Assembly (NCBI GenBank): GCA_036250195.1
Contig: JAVHZZ010000002.1
Span: 369,708,124-369,772,123, forward strand
Length of the DNA: 64,000 nt
DNA from: Mixophyes australis
Lineage: Eukaryota > Chordata > Amphibia > Anura > Limnodynastidae
Reading direction: 5' to 3'
Shown: piece by piece, positions 34,790-46,545 of the stretch
Layout: each line of letters starts with the position of its first letter
Numbering within the stretch: position 1 is the first letter of the stretch
Made by a program: the position numbers and the translations under genes
Notes under the pieces: model-generated
Told to the model about the DNA's origin: nothing
Database searches by the model: none
What the model saw: only the letters and a program-made list of their open reading frames with translations

Positions 34790-35170
34790 GGCTGCTCGCT
34801 GTGCTTCCAGATGACTCATGTCAGCTGCAATGAATATTACTAGATAAGCTGCACTTCAGCATGTAATTATAAACTCTACATCAAATTACTGCAGTATATG
34901 TACGCACAGATCAGAGAGATTCATCAAAAATGACTTTGAAATCAGATAATTATGAATAAAGTGGAAACTTAATATCTCATTCCAAAATTTCTCTTTACAA
35001 TGATTTATCTGTTTCATCAAATTAATCAGGAAATTGTATGCGTTTTGCCTTAACACCATTGCTGTGTCATTTGCAATCTTATTATGACGGTATATATAGG
35101 GAGTTATAGTAATCTTTCAGCAGGAGAATATGAAAGTTCTAATTCAGCAGTAAAGATTCTTTTATAACAA
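34790..35170. promoter_or_regulatory. Candidate conserved non-coding element
   Basis: No repeat hallmark and no open frame of note. Contains AGATGACTCATGTCAGCTGC (AP-1 core TGACTCA and an E-box CAGCTG), GCATGTAATTATAAACTCTA and CATCAAATTAATCAGGAAAT (homeodomain-type cores). The composition suggests an enhancer-type conserved element. Confidence 0.35.
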
Positions 35171-35446
35171 ACTGACCACAAACACGACCGGCAGACCCAA
35201 CTAATATCTGCCTGGGTATGGCAGCGTGTGTGTATATCAGTCTACTACACTAACTGATGCTTATGCGATTAGATTGCTCCAACTCGGTACCTGACAAACA
35301 GATTCACCCAGTGCGTCATCCATAGGGTAGCCAAATTGGACACAGAATCGATCACTCGGCACTCGGGCAAGCATCCAGATCTGCCTAGGTATGGAAAGTT
35401 TATCCAATGAATTATGTAGTAGATAGAAAGTTTCCTTGACATGCTT

Positions 35447-35623
35447 GGGGGTAAATGTACCAAGCTGAGAGTTTTATTGCGGGTTTGAAAAGTGGAGATG
35501 TTGCCTATAGCAACCAATCAGATTCTAGCTATAAGTTTGTAGAATGTACTAAATAAATGATAGCTAGAATCTGATTGGTTTTTCAAACCCACCGGAAAAC
35601 TCTCAGCTTGATACATTTACCTC
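35447..35623. mobile_element. Palindromic MITE 'TCAAGCTGAGAGTTT' family, copy 2
   Basis: Left GGGGGTAAATGTACCAAGCT and right AGCTTGATACATTTACCTC. Inside is CTATAGCAACCAATCAGATT and its complement. Flanked by TTG on both sides if the left end is taken one base in, a possible 3-bp duplication. Confidence 0.85.
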
Positions 35624-37900
35624 TTGGAGTTCAAGTGATTGAGAAAAATAATGTATTCTGGTACTCTAGTAGAAAACAGAATACCTTCAATAAAGGATGA
35701 GGGAACATTTCCCCCCAAATCAATCCATCACCTAATTAGTTCCATACATTCATCATTACTATTGATCAGCAAAAGTTGCACCTCTCTGTCCAAAGAAACA
35801 AGGCTCAGTAGGTCTAAGATGCCAGAAATGGGAATAACGGCATTTTGTGAGGAAATAAAAATGAAGTACTTAGCTATTTTTTTTTTATTGCTTTTGTAAG
35901 AATGTCACAGAGACACCGAAGACTAGGTGAGAAAGAAGATGTTTCTGCTGTAAGTCTGCAAAATCCCAGCAGTGCAACTTGCCCTTACCGCAGGGCACAG
36001 CCGGTGATCATTTACATCTGTAGCGGATTAGACTAATCTAAATTTGAAAAATGTAAAAATTATTAAAGATAAAAAAAAAACGTTCATGATAAAAAAAAAA
36101 AAAAAAAGATCTTCTGTAGCAGTTAAAGTCTACAAAAGAGCAGGTGATAAAAACTCGAGCATGGCAACTTTTGTATACAAATTATACAATTTGTATACAC
36201 CTATCCACTTTGTTGCACTTTTCAAATAATACATGAAATTGAATTAAAAATAATAAAATATGAGAGTCAATGGTGATGGTCCCACCAATGGTAATGCCAG
36301 GTTTAAATTTTTAGAATGCAAAACACCTTATTTCTCATGCGCCAACTTGAACAAAAATGAAAAGTAACCATATTCAAGACATGATTTTCTGTGTTCATTG
36401 TCTGGACCACACACATTGATTTCATGCATGAAAAAAAAAAAAAATTAAATCTAGATGAAAATCACCACAGATATAAAAGGACCTGAAATACGATTACTGT
36501 ACACTCACACTCTACACGTGTTAGAGGAGTTTCCTCCAGTATAATCTGTGAGAATCACCCTCTAGAACACCCTCCATTTGGTCAATTCAATAGTTTCCCA
36601 TACTGATGGCTGGACTGCTGCTATAATGCTGTAGGAGAGCTGAAGTATAAGACACGCTAGTATAACTGCCAGCATTCTCTTCAGTTACAGCATTAGATCC
36701 CTCCCTCCAGCAGTGTGGTCCAGCAACTGCCGCCAATTACAGTACTGGGAGCCTACTGCGTGTTGGGCATACAGCATGAATGCCAAGGGAGGACCCACCA
36801 CTGACATTAGTATATCAATGAAGGAGGGTTGTGCAATATCAACAAAAAGTGAGGTAGGTGAGAATCAGAAAATACACAGAAGTATACACATAAAACCATA
36901 TAGCCAAAAACAAAGAAAGGACAAAAATGATAACAGGGAGTACCAATCACTTTACATACTATGGAGCATTTATGTGCAGCATTAGTCCAGAATATCAACA
37001 ATCTTGCATCTTTTTCACAGATTGTCTAAGTTGCCCATGCACAAAATGAACAAGATCACTTCCAGTGTGACTGGGGCCTGGTAATGTGGTGGGGAAGGTG
37101 GGCGCTCACACAGGCTAATTGTAGATTTTAAAAAAATAATTGAAATTTGTGTTTTTTGTGGCTCATTCCGGTCAGCCTTTCCTCTGTGGTTCGGGTCCAC
37201 ATGGGTAGTAAAGCGCAGTAAAATTCACTTCAAATGACAAAAATCACCACACTAAAAATGCAACACGCTGCACTGGTAAAACGATTTTCAAAAGACAAAA
37301 CAAAACAAAAACCTCTAAATAAAGGACTATCTTACACATGCAATGCTCATTTACACAGGAGTACCAATGCCTCACCACATTCAGCTCCACAATGGAAGAC
37401 AGCATTAGGGTTCCTGGAACCCTACATGATTACATATCATACATTCACATGGAAAATATATCTGCACTCCCTGTCCTTTATCCATTGGAGTGGGAGCTGT
37501 CTGGAAGCCACTGAAGGGAAACCGTGGCACACACACGGTAATACATGCACAGGAATATGCCCTCTGGTTGATGTTCTTCTGACATGAGGTACAAGTGTGC
37601 AAATCAGGCGGTGGAAGAAGTACGTGAACGCTGTGTGTTTTGTGACAAACTGAAATGAGGAGCAGCACGCCCGTGACTGGCAGTGTGTGGAAGAGGATAT
37701 ATATCAGTCACATAGAAAAACGTAAAAAATGCCCCTCATCCCAAACATTCTGCTGCCCGGGACAAGGTGCTCACTCTGCCTGCTGGCAGAAATACCCAAT
37801 TATAATCCCACACCTTCACGGCACCGCCCTTGGGATGGAACATGACGTACACTTAACCCTTTCATGGTACCAATAGTAAATCATTTTATTTAATAGTAAG
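35624..37900. other. No gene recognised
   Basis: Several poly-A runs (about 36068-36108 and 36430-36443). Frames at 36713-36985 and 37234-37587 show no domain or splice evidence. Confidence 0.4.
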
Positions 37901-39430
37901 CACTGAAGCCAGCTCATTACACATGTCACAATGAATAGTTACAACCGTATATATCAACTGTTCATCGGTGAGACTGCAGAACAGGTCAGACAGAAACAGT
38001 GTTAGAGAATAAAAGATGTCTGATTAGAACGAAGATTCCAGGTAATTATTAGTATATAATGTATGCAGCAACTCGTGTCAAGTCCAACTCCAGTAATCTC
38101 TTCTGGCATTAACACTGCATTCTCTACGCCTGTGAACTTTTACATGGGATTGGTTGGTAGTTTGGGAGTATAATGAACTTTACAACCTGGTAATAACAAT
38201 ATAAGTCGGCTTTAATGTCACATGCTCCTAAACCGTGACAACCACTGATTTACAGATAGAGATTCAGACAAAGGAGGACAGAGGCATTTTGCCTATTACT
38301 AGATTATAAGAATTCAGCAAACCACACTGAGCATACCAACTATGTTTCTTGTGATAAGAATTTTGGAATAACTGTACAATTCAATGTTCTCAGATAATGA
38401 TATCTTACTATAATCACAGACCATTCTCCATGGAAATTACTGATAATGCAGCCTATCAATGTACTCAGAACCAGTGCAATTTCTAAGAATGCAGCTCATC
38501 AATCCCCTAAGAAACTTCGACACAAGTACCTCACTGCTTCCACGTGAATTAATATACTGCATGGTCAATCATTAAATTGACTGGGAGCCATCAATTCTTT
38601 TGGTACCTCAGCAACATCATGGCTCCTAGCCAGTTTATCATTTGCAACCAGTATTTTCAAGAATCATGGTTCAGTACACAAAATGGCTGCCCAATGTGTG
38701 TGCAGATGGCAGGCAAAGTCTAAACACTTAATGACTAGAGGGTGTCGACGTTCCATCTGTCCCCTCCCCGACCAGACACTTACATTTTAGTAATGGGGGC
38801 CACAGAGGTACAACAGTCTCTTGATTCATGTTCTTCTCAGCAATGTTACATCACTTCTAATGGTGATCTAATGATAGCTTACTACTAGACTGAGAGGCAG
38901 AAGACATAGATAGTCTCTCGCTCCTGCCCCAATACAGCCAGGTCTGCTGTGAGGAAGGTATTGCAACGTTACAGGGATCCACGACAACCCCAATTCAGCA
39001 ACATCAGGTCAGGTGCTACCACTAGGCAACCTATGGCACCAAGGTTTAGAAGGTGCATAAACACTCAAGAGTGGCATAATGCTACTTATTCTGTTTCTAA
39101 TGTGATGTATACAGTGGCCGGCTAGCAAGAAGTTTAAAGACAATTCCACTGTAATTTTGTGTCTTAAGAAAATTGCCCATGTTTAGTAACTGTTTGGAGG
39201 AGATCATCCTCTAAGATCTGGGTACTTAGTTCAGTTATGTATTAGTGTTTTCGTCCTTTTGCTGGGCGCACATTTATGTAACCTCTATTCTCATTCATGG
39301 ACGATCTCTAGGATTATTACATTATTATTACACAAAAAAAAAAAAATCAAAACCAAAGGCAAAGCTACTGTGAGCAATGAATTTCTGTAATAAAGTCATC
39401 TTCTGATTTGTATGTATGAACAGAAGACTT
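37901..39430. other. No gene; one dispersed motif at 38.67 kb
   Basis: ACACAAAATGGCTGCCCAAT at about 38677 belongs to the dispersed family also found at 18.0 and 22.3 kb. A run of A lies near 39333. Confidence 0.4.
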
Positions 39431-39604
39431 GGGGCTAGATTTACTAAGCTGTGGGTTTGAAAAAGTGGGGATGTTGCCTATAGCAACCAATCAGATTCTA
39501 GCTTGCATTTATTTAGTACCTTCATAAAATGATAGCTAGAATCTGATTGGTTGCTATAGGCAACATCCCCACTTTTTCAAACCGCAGCTTAGTAAATCTA
39601 GCCC
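39431..39604. mobile_element. Palindromic MITE, near-perfect arms
   Basis: GGGGCTAGATTTACTAAGCT (left) pairs with AGCTTAGTAAATCTAGCCC (right). The arms match for most of their length (GATGTTGCCTATAGCAACCA against TGGTTGCTATAGGCAACATC). Flanked by TTG/TTG. Its arms share CCAATCAGATTCTAGCT with the 19.2 and 35.4 kb copies, but its termini differ, so it is a sister subfamily. Confidence 0.9.
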
Positions 39605-40225
39605 TTGGTTGGGTCTTGGTGACACGATTTGTATCATTATGACACATCCCGGCACACGTTGCAGGCCACTTGGTGTTCTTCGGGGAGAATCGCCTGCTCC
39701 CTTGGGAGGTCTTCAAATAATCAGGCTCCAATGTCGCAATAAGTGATCAGCTCCTAGTTCTGCGTATCGGATAGCGGATCCCCGTCTAATTTGTAGGTGG
39801 CTAAATTAGACACCGATCCCAATGTTTGCGGTTCGTGCCCAGCGATAGGATTAACCTGTGTGCCCCCCTTTAGAAAAAAAACATGTTCATTTTTATACTG
39901 CACCTTAACGTAATGTAGAAAACTCTTTTTACCAAACCTCTGGTATTGAAATGGTTAGAAGAATACATCCCTGCTACACAGAATTATTCCATAATAGACA
40001 AGCTTTTAAAATATTTTCCATTTGTACAAACAGGTTGGCTAGTCTGTACCAAATAAAATAAAGTGTAAAAAAAAAATCTGTAGTCAACACTAATTACATG
40101 GCTCTCAAGCATCTCTAAATTCTTAAGGCCAAGCGTCCCCTCACATTTAAATGCTTCCCATGTAGAGATCTCTTCCTAATCTTTGTAGCTGAGAAGGCTG
40201 TGAAGCATAGGCTCATAAACCTGCA
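39605..40225. other. No gene recognised
   Basis: AT-rich DNA with short frames only. Confidence 0.45.
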
Positions 40226-40229
40226 CAAG

Positions 40230-40570
40230 TGTAAATTAACTTACAGTATTCCGTCCAAGAACAATCACCAGCCAATTTATTCTCTGCAATACCTTAATCA
40301 TTCTTCTGTGCTAGTGCCGTAAACTTCTACTTTAATCTTAATAAAACAGCATTAAGCAGGGCAAGGTATTGCTATAGATTTCCTGAGTTTTGAAGAATAT
40401 GAAGCTCAGATCAATAGCGCAAGCAAGAAAAGATAATGGCTGTTTAGGTTTATTATGTGGTAAATAATTGCGTGCAGCTTCCATCCATCATGTACCAATT
40501 GCCTTTGAAGTGTAAAATACTGTTTTGTTAAAACATTTGGTCGTTTATGATTAAGTTATCTGAGAACAAT
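40230..40570. promoter_or_regulatory. Candidate conserved non-coding element
   Basis: Repeat-free block with AACAATCACCAGCCAATTTA, CTTAATCATTCTTCTGTGCT, AAAAGATAATGGCTG (GATA core) and TGGTCGTTTATGATTAAGTT. Conservation is suspected from texture only. Confidence 0.3.
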
Positions 40571-40665
40571 TACAAACTAGTCAAATCAAAACCACTAATA
40601 TAAGTATACCGGTCATCTACATACAGAAAAGGCAGCCATTTTGTGGATTGAAGCAATATCCATGA

Positions 40666-40970
40666 CATACCTGCCTACTCTCCAAGAATGTCCAGATGAC
40701 TTCTAGATTTCGGGAAGTCTCCCAGACTCTGGGAAGAGCAGACCTCCCTCCTGGATCTCACTCACTTCATTATTGAAGTGGGCGGAGCTTAGTGACGTGA
40801 TTTGCATCATCATAGCCCCACCACCCACAACTGTGGAATGCAGCATTACGCAACAGGGGGGCGGGACCACAGTGACGCAATCGCATTGGGGGTGACCTAG
40901 CCAACGCGTGGTCATGTCACCCAAAATGTCGCTGCCATGCCTCCATTTTGGAGGGCCGTTGCAGTATCTG
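40666..40970 (+). mobile_element. CATACTTGCC hAT-like MITE, degraded
   Basis: Left end CATACCTGCCTACTCTCCAA, then GTCTCCCAGACTCTGGGA and the GC-rich centre (GTGGGCGGAGCTTAGTGACG). Homologous to the copies at 45.37 and 60.83 kb. The right terminus is decayed and no target duplication can be read. Confidence 0.7.
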
Positions 40971-40987
40971 GATTTATAAAACTATTA

Positions 40988-41555
40988 CCCGTATTTCCCC
41001 AAGTATAAGACGCACCTGTGTAAATCATGTGAAAAAATTGAGGATAATGTTTATAGTCTTTTGCAGAGTAATTGGTGGCTGCAAAAAACATTATCCTCAA
41101 TTTTTTCACAGAGTAATTGTGCAGCGGGTACAGAGAGGAGAGACGGAGTTCTAACGCTATTGCTAATTCTGCCTTACCCTGTCAGATGCTTCCTCTATCC
41201 AGTAAAGTCTTCTTTCTTCTGTCCATTCTGATCCTGATGCTGGAAAGTCGCTTACCGTCCTCTTTGCGATGACCGGATGTCCAATCAGGACTTTGACAAG
41301 GTCCTAATTGGAAAAACGTCAAATGCAGAAACCGGAAGTGTGCGTTCAAACTGTGGTTCACGCACCACATCCGGTCATAGCGAAGAGGACGGTAAGCGGC
41401 TTTCCAGCATCAGGATCAGAACAGACAGAAGAAAGAAGACCGGACAGAGGAATCATCTGACAGGGTAAGCGCTACTACCCCTGTATAAGACGCACCCAGT
41501 TTTTAGACCCAAAATTTTGGGGGAAAAGGTGCGTCTTATACATGGGGAAATATGG
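40988..41555. mobile_element. Element with nested palindromes, TATAAGACGCACC ends
   Basis: Outer inverted repeats: GTATTTCCCCAAGTATAAGA + CGCACC on the left, and GGTGCG + TCTTATACATGGGGAAATAT on the right, with TA on each side. Inside are two independent palindromes: a 25-bp perfect pair around 41030-41054 and 41087-41111 (GTGAAAAAATTGAGGATAAT and its complement), and an approximately 108-bp imperfect pair spanning 41172-41469. A second family member lies at 57.49 kb. The superfamily is unclear; a TA duplication would fit Tc1/mariner-like mobilisation. Confidence 0.8.
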
Positions 41556-42027
41556 TATGTTGGAAGGCATGCTATACAATTTTATTTACCATGTTAGTAT
41601 CTTTATTTTTATTTAAACAAAACCCCCACAACATTAAACCTAAAATACAAGTAGGTTTTATTTGAAGAGCTAATAATAATAGTCAGAAATATGTATGCAA
41701 AAGTAGGTGGAGCTTATCAAGATATATTCAGATAAGATTGTGAATAGGGGAAGATATTTTCCAACACACAGCTCACTTCCTGTCAGTATTGAAGAAAATT
41801 GCAGTTAGCATTTTTAGCCTCTTTTCGCAATTGGCTGAAAACAGAATATGTTGCACTGAACTGCAAATCAAACGTAGATAGAATGTCAAACATAGGTACC
41901 ATTAGTTAAATGGGAAAACTTGTATTTTCAGTTTAATGGTCCTTTCAGTATAATAAAAAAAAGACTCTTCAGTTATACATTACATCAATACAACTGCTTG
42001 CGTCAGTATTTGTAAAGCATACATAGG
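41556..42027. other. No gene recognised
   Basis: AT-rich DNA. Confidence 0.45.
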
Positions 42028-42120
42028 TAACCTGTGGTTCTTCAGTTGTTAAGGAACTACAAGAACCAGCATGCTTATCGGGCATGACATGCTGGAGCTT
42101 TGTGTTCCCCACAGGTTGCC
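42028..42120. mobile_element. Short palindromic repeat with AACCTGTGG ends
   Basis: GTAACCTGTGG (left) pairs with CCACAGGTTGCC (right), and CCAGCATG pairs with CATGCTGG in the centre. The left half is the 'AACTACAAGAACCAGCATGC' repeat also seen at 32.1 and 32.33 kb, so those are probably half copies. Confidence 0.65.
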
Positions 42121-42169
42121 TAAGCTTTGTGTAAGAGATCAGAAGGAGTCCATTTCAGTTGCTGCCTTA

Positions 42170-42574
42170 GGCTAGGTACACACTACAGGTTTTTCAGCCG
42201 ACTATTGGGTCAACTGAGCGATAAATGACGGTTCGGTACAATATCGCATTAGTGTGTATACATAAACGATGAACGATAGTCAAAGCACCAATCGTCATTT
42301 GACTTGATTGTTCAGCAGAACTATAAATATCATTCCAATCCTGCAGTGTGTATGCACTCACGATCAGGATCTCCATAGCGTTTACAAAGTCATAATCTTT
42401 TCAGCAGACGGTTATGACAGATGAAGAGCACAGATCTGGTAAATCCTTTAAAACATGTATAGTGTTTACGCATGAATCAGAATGCTGATCGGGACTTTTT
42501 TTCTTTCAGTCAGTCGTTGGTACAATGGTTGTAGATAACACATTGGTCGGAGAGTTCTGTAGTGTGTACCCAGC
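42170..42574 (+). mobile_element. Harbinger-like MITE, full length
   Basis: Left GGCTAGGTACACACTACAGG and right CTGTAGTGTGTACCCAGC. TTA precedes it (42167-42169), but the right flank is AGG, so the duplication has decayed. Contains the family segment GACGGTTATGACAGATGAAG. Confidence 0.8.
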
Positions 42575-43396
42575 AGGATCATTAGGACCACTCCTGTTTA
42601 TAGCCCACAAGCCAACTTCTGGTCAGCACATACAAGCAAGAAAATCCAAGGGACATACTAGTGTGTGCAGAAAATAAATCATAATATTTTCATATAGAAC
42701 ATATAACTCTTCCATACTTGGAGTAATTGAATCCCTTGGAAACGCAAGTTATTTTGGATAGCCTTTTTCATAATTGGTTTACTGTTCCCCTGGCCCCTGT
42801 TCTTCACCAGAAATGTAGATGTGGAGCAGATAATCAGCAGTAACATCCGAGCTCTGCTTCACAAGTTATATTGAGGGTAGTTAAGGCCACAATGGCAGAA
42901 AATGACTCATTATAACAAAAATGATAAACAGCATGTGTAATGATCTCTTACATACAGCTCGAGCTTCTTCACACAAAGCCGCAAAGCACAAACACAATAT
43001 CCATTTACATATATTGTTGTTTTGTGTGGATCGGGAAGATTCAGCTTTAATATAAACCCGCTTACTTCACTTCTTTCATATACAGATACTTCCAGACGTA
43101 TATAAACATTATGTTCCAAAAGGCTTTGCATATGCTGAATTTTGGTACAGTCAGAAACTACCACACCATACAGAATAATACACATCGCCAGTGGTTTAGT
43201 ATTACAAAACCGCCACATTTACTGTAGGGCGGTTTGAGGCTGCGATGTAAAATGCCTGGCGATGTCTGGAGGGTTGAAAACAGCCAAACCCCCATTAAAA
43301 CAGCCAGGAAAGACAGGTTTTTCTATACCTGCTTCTGATTGTCTTCATAGCTCAAATATGCTGTTGGAGCAGATCATAAAATGAGGCACTACGGAC
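42575..43396. other. No gene recognised
   Basis: A 102-codon minus-strand frame at 42910-43218 has no recognisable domain and no splice context. Confidence 0.4.
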
Positions 43397-43738
43397 ATAA
43401 ATTATGGGGGTAATCATTACTTATTAAGTGGCAAAAATAATTTATAATTAACATATGTGAGCAAATTTTATTTTTCATTATATTAAAGTGACAATATTAT
43501 TGTATTATAGCATGGGGGCACTATGTAGTGCCACATGTGTGCATCATAAATAATTATTGCTCCCATTAGCAATCCAATAGTATTGCCCAATTAATATAAT
43601 TTTATATTCCCATTTTTCCCCATAATACAATAATATTGTCCCCATAATATAATGAATAAAATAAAATGTAACCCCATAAATTAATTATAAATATATTTTG
43701 CCCCAAATCAATACATAATGATTGCCCCCATAATTTAT
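43397..43738. mobile_element. AT-rich palindromic MITE
   Basis: ATAAATTATGGGGGTAATCA (left) and TGATTGCCCCCATAATTTAT (right) are complementary apart from one base. Internal repeats of CCCCATAATA and AATATTATTG keep it partly self-complementary throughout. Confidence 0.75.
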
Positions 43739-44089
43739 ATGTCAATAGTGCCTCCTCTTATGTTCTATATGGTCAGATAGCTCAAGCAGCAGTTTGAGCA
43801 ATCTCACCTCTCATAACCACCTCTTTTATTCTGCTCCTGCAAACTATTTCTGACAAGAACGCTACTATCTATTCTTCCTCATTTGCCCCACTGGTTGCAA
43901 TACAGCTATGGTTGGAATGTTGTTGTCTGACACTGTCTATTCTATGACACCTCACAACACATAATGATTAAACTGTATTAACAGTAGAAATAATAATAAT
44001 CTTTTGTTTCAGAGTCATAGAGGGTAACGAAATTTATAAAGACATTGAATGGATATTTTTTTGTCATTCTTTAAACGACTAGAGGAACA
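43739..44089. other. No gene recognised
   Basis: AT-rich DNA. Confidence 0.45.
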
Positions 44090-44223
44090 GATGAAGAGCA
44101 CAGATCTGAAGGTAAATCGTGTATAGTGTGTACACATGAATCACTCGACCGATCGGAGGTTCAGTCGTAGGTATAATCGTAGTAGATAACAGATTGGTCG
44201 GAATCTGTAGTGTGTACCTAGCC
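44090..44223 (+). mobile_element. Harbinger-like MITE, right end only
   Basis: Starts inside the family at ACAGATGAAGAGCACAGATC, ends CTGTAGTGTGTACCTAGCC and is followed by TTA. The left part is missing. Confidence 0.8.
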
Positions 44224-44226
44224 TTA

Positions 44227-45070
44227 CTGTCAAAACACTACACTAAAAATGAAGGAATGGACATAAGAGAGGAGTGTTCGGCTTGGGGCATTCATGTGAG
44301 ATTATCATTTGTTTTCAGTGTCATTCTTGCAGATTCTCATCTAGGTTAAACCCAAGGGCAACACATCACTCAGCTCCTTAATATCTAAAGTGATAGAAAC
44401 CTGCTGTCAAGTATTTCAAACATGAAAAGCTCTCCTGCTGCCTACAGTGTCGTAGTTGCAGAAAGTAATCACCAATAGGAGCATCAAGACCTTTAACAGT
44501 ATTTAATGAAGACTGAATGGAGTAAGAGTAACCTACACCTTCTGAGCAGTGCGCCTGTGCATGACTAAACAGGAATATTTAGTTTTCAGCTTTATTTAAA
44601 ATGAAATGCCCTATCTATAGAACATAAAGGGGAAACAGCTTTAAACGCACAAAATAAAATCTCACACATTAAATCCTGCTGCTCCAAATATCACAATATT
44701 TACAGTTTGCTCAAATCCTGACTATGGGACATGAGCTGAATTTCTGAATTTCAGAGAAAAATGTAGAGAACAAAATTAGTAGTTTTGATAGTTTCTATAA
44801 TTTACAAAACAATGGAGGTAACATAAGTTATGTTTACCACAACAATTTAGCATTGTTTCTGCCATGAAGCCTCTAAATACTGAATCAGAAATAGTCTAAA
44901 GAAAGACATTTTATCTGGGTCTGTCACATTAAACTAATAGGATGTATAAGTAGTGGCTAGAGCCCAATTCCGCATTGTCCGTTACTGTATCACCCTGCTG
45001 TTGTTCCTCTCCTAAGGCTCATCCTCGCTATATAGCCTCCTCCTGCTTTCTCACTCACTCTTATACTCAG
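44227..45070. other. No gene; upstream flank of the TATA promoter block
   Basis: No repeat hallmark recognised. The last 70 bp become pyrimidine-rich towards the promoter-like block. Confidence 0.4.
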
Positions 45071-45078
45071 GGTTTAGA

Positions 45079-45200
45079 GGGGGCGGAGCAATAAACATCT
45101 GCTACATTTCATAGCACCATAGTTTCTTCTCATTGGTGGACAGAGGAGAAGAGAGACGTGTGTACCAATATAAAAGGCGGCAGCGTGTGCAGGTCGCACT
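45079..45200 (+). promoter_or_regulatory. TATA/CCAAT/GC-box promoter-like block
   Basis: On the plus strand, in order: a GC box (GGGGGCGGAG near 45079-45087), an inverted CCAAT (ATTGG, 45132-45136), a CCAAT running into a TATA box (CCAATATAAAAGG, 45165-45177), and a likely start near 45198 (TCGCACTCTCC), 29 bp downstream of the TATA. The spacing is right for RNA polymerase II. Downstream, ATGAAGTCTGATGTAGG near 45269 opens only a 14-codon frame, so a first exon would be mostly non-coding. The downstream gene is not recognised. A buried retroelement promoter is the alternative. Confidence 0.5.
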
Positions 45201-45366
45201 CTCCTGCTGTCCCTTTTGTCCCTGCTGGCACTTTTCTTACATTACACAATAGAAGCAGCGAGTAGAGATGAAGTCTGATGTAGGAGCCCTACGAGTGACC
45301 ATTTTTGTATAAACTGCATAATTGGTGCCACTATGTATCTAATGTAGTGAACTGCAGCAAATAGGA

Positions 45367-45661
45367 CATACTTGCCAACTCTGCCGGAATGTCCGGGAGA
45401 CTCCCGCATTTTGCGAGAGTCTCACGGTCTCCCGGGAGAGTGTGGCAATCTCCCGCATCTGGCAGAATTCTGCCCACTTCCTAGTGAAGTGGGCAGAATT
45501 AGGTCCAAAACGCTGCAATTAACTGGGAATCGCGGCGTTTGGCCCTGCCCCTACTGTCAAATGACGCGTTTGCGTAATTACGTCACGGGAGCCCCGCCCC
45601 CATCACGCCCGCCTCCCCCGGCAGGCTCCCGGAGCAAGTCTTCAGCAAGTTGGCAAGTATG
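45367..45661 (+). mobile_element. CATACTTGCC hAT-like MITE with 8-bp duplication
   Basis: Termini CATACTTGCCAACT and AGTTGGCAAGTATG are exact inverted repeats. The flanks carry a perfect 8-bp duplication AAATAGGA (45359-45366 and 45662-45669). GC-rich interior with CCGGGAGACTCCC and CTCCCGGGAGAGTG palindromes. No transposase. It lies about 170 bp downstream of the promoter-like block's expected start. Confidence 0.9.
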
Positions 45662-45669
45662 AAATAGGA

Positions 45670-46545
45670 TAAAGTTCTGACTATGATCTGTTGTAACTTA
45701 ATTGATAAATCTTCAGGTGAATTCTGCAAGTCACAAGGCTTTTTAGAAAAAATAAAAAAAATTATTAGTATAGGTTGTTTATACCAGAAGGCAGGAAAAA
45801 GTTAGTAACAATGATTTGCACATATTATCATCATCAATTGCAGGAAACATATGTGGCAGTCTCTTTCATTAAACTTTTATTCTTCCATTATAAATGACAG
45901 TGGACAATAGCAAAGTCACTTCTGCGGTTTTTATTGCATTATTGCATGGCAAGGTGTTCATGAATGCATTTAACGTGCGTTTATAAGGGAGTTCTTAACA
46001 CATACGTCTATTGCAAAACAGGAAGTTGTCATCTTTTTGAAGCCACAGGTATGTGGAGATGCCTTTATCAATGCTTCTTAGCCATATATCTCATTGCATT
46101 TACATGCTCCCATTGAGATCCTGTTTATAGATCATATATATATATGAACAATACACTCAATAAATTATATAAATTGCTGTATTGATCTAGGAAAAGTGTA
46201 ACTGTCTCCTACACAGCGTGAACGCAGCCATATGGTAGATCGTGTTTCATGCCTCAGCGACCTCACTATTCCCCAGAATGTTGGTGAAGCCCACAAACAC
46301 GGCTGCCTCCCCAGGGTGTAGGCAACGGGTCCGTTTTAATGGGAAAGAGAACTACTTTAATGCTGCACAGTAGAAATGAATGGTGTATTAGGCCTAATGC
46401 ATAATTTTCGAGAGTCTGAAAGCAACAGGCAGCTCTGTAACCTAACCATCCATTTGCAGATAGTTATTCTGAGCTGACCTTCTGTCTGTTATGTGACTGG
46501 TGATGCTTTCCTTCTCAAAGAATGGACCTGTACATGACATACAGA
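45670..46545. other. No gene recognised
   Basis: A short (AT)n at about 46135-46144. GGCTGCCTCCCCAGGGTGTAG at about 46302 may be a remnant of the dispersed GGCTGCCTCC motif. Confidence 0.4.

Noticed and set aside
37234..37587. 117-codon plus-strand open frame
   Set aside because: I checked for domains and splice context and saw none. The composition is not distinct from surrounding non-coding DNA.
41182..41468. Two related small proteins on opposite strands
   Set aside because: Their similarity is produced by a palindrome inside a mobile element, not by gene duplication.
42910..43218. 102-codon minus-strand open frame
   Set aside because: No recognisable motif, and no promoter or splice sites fit it.
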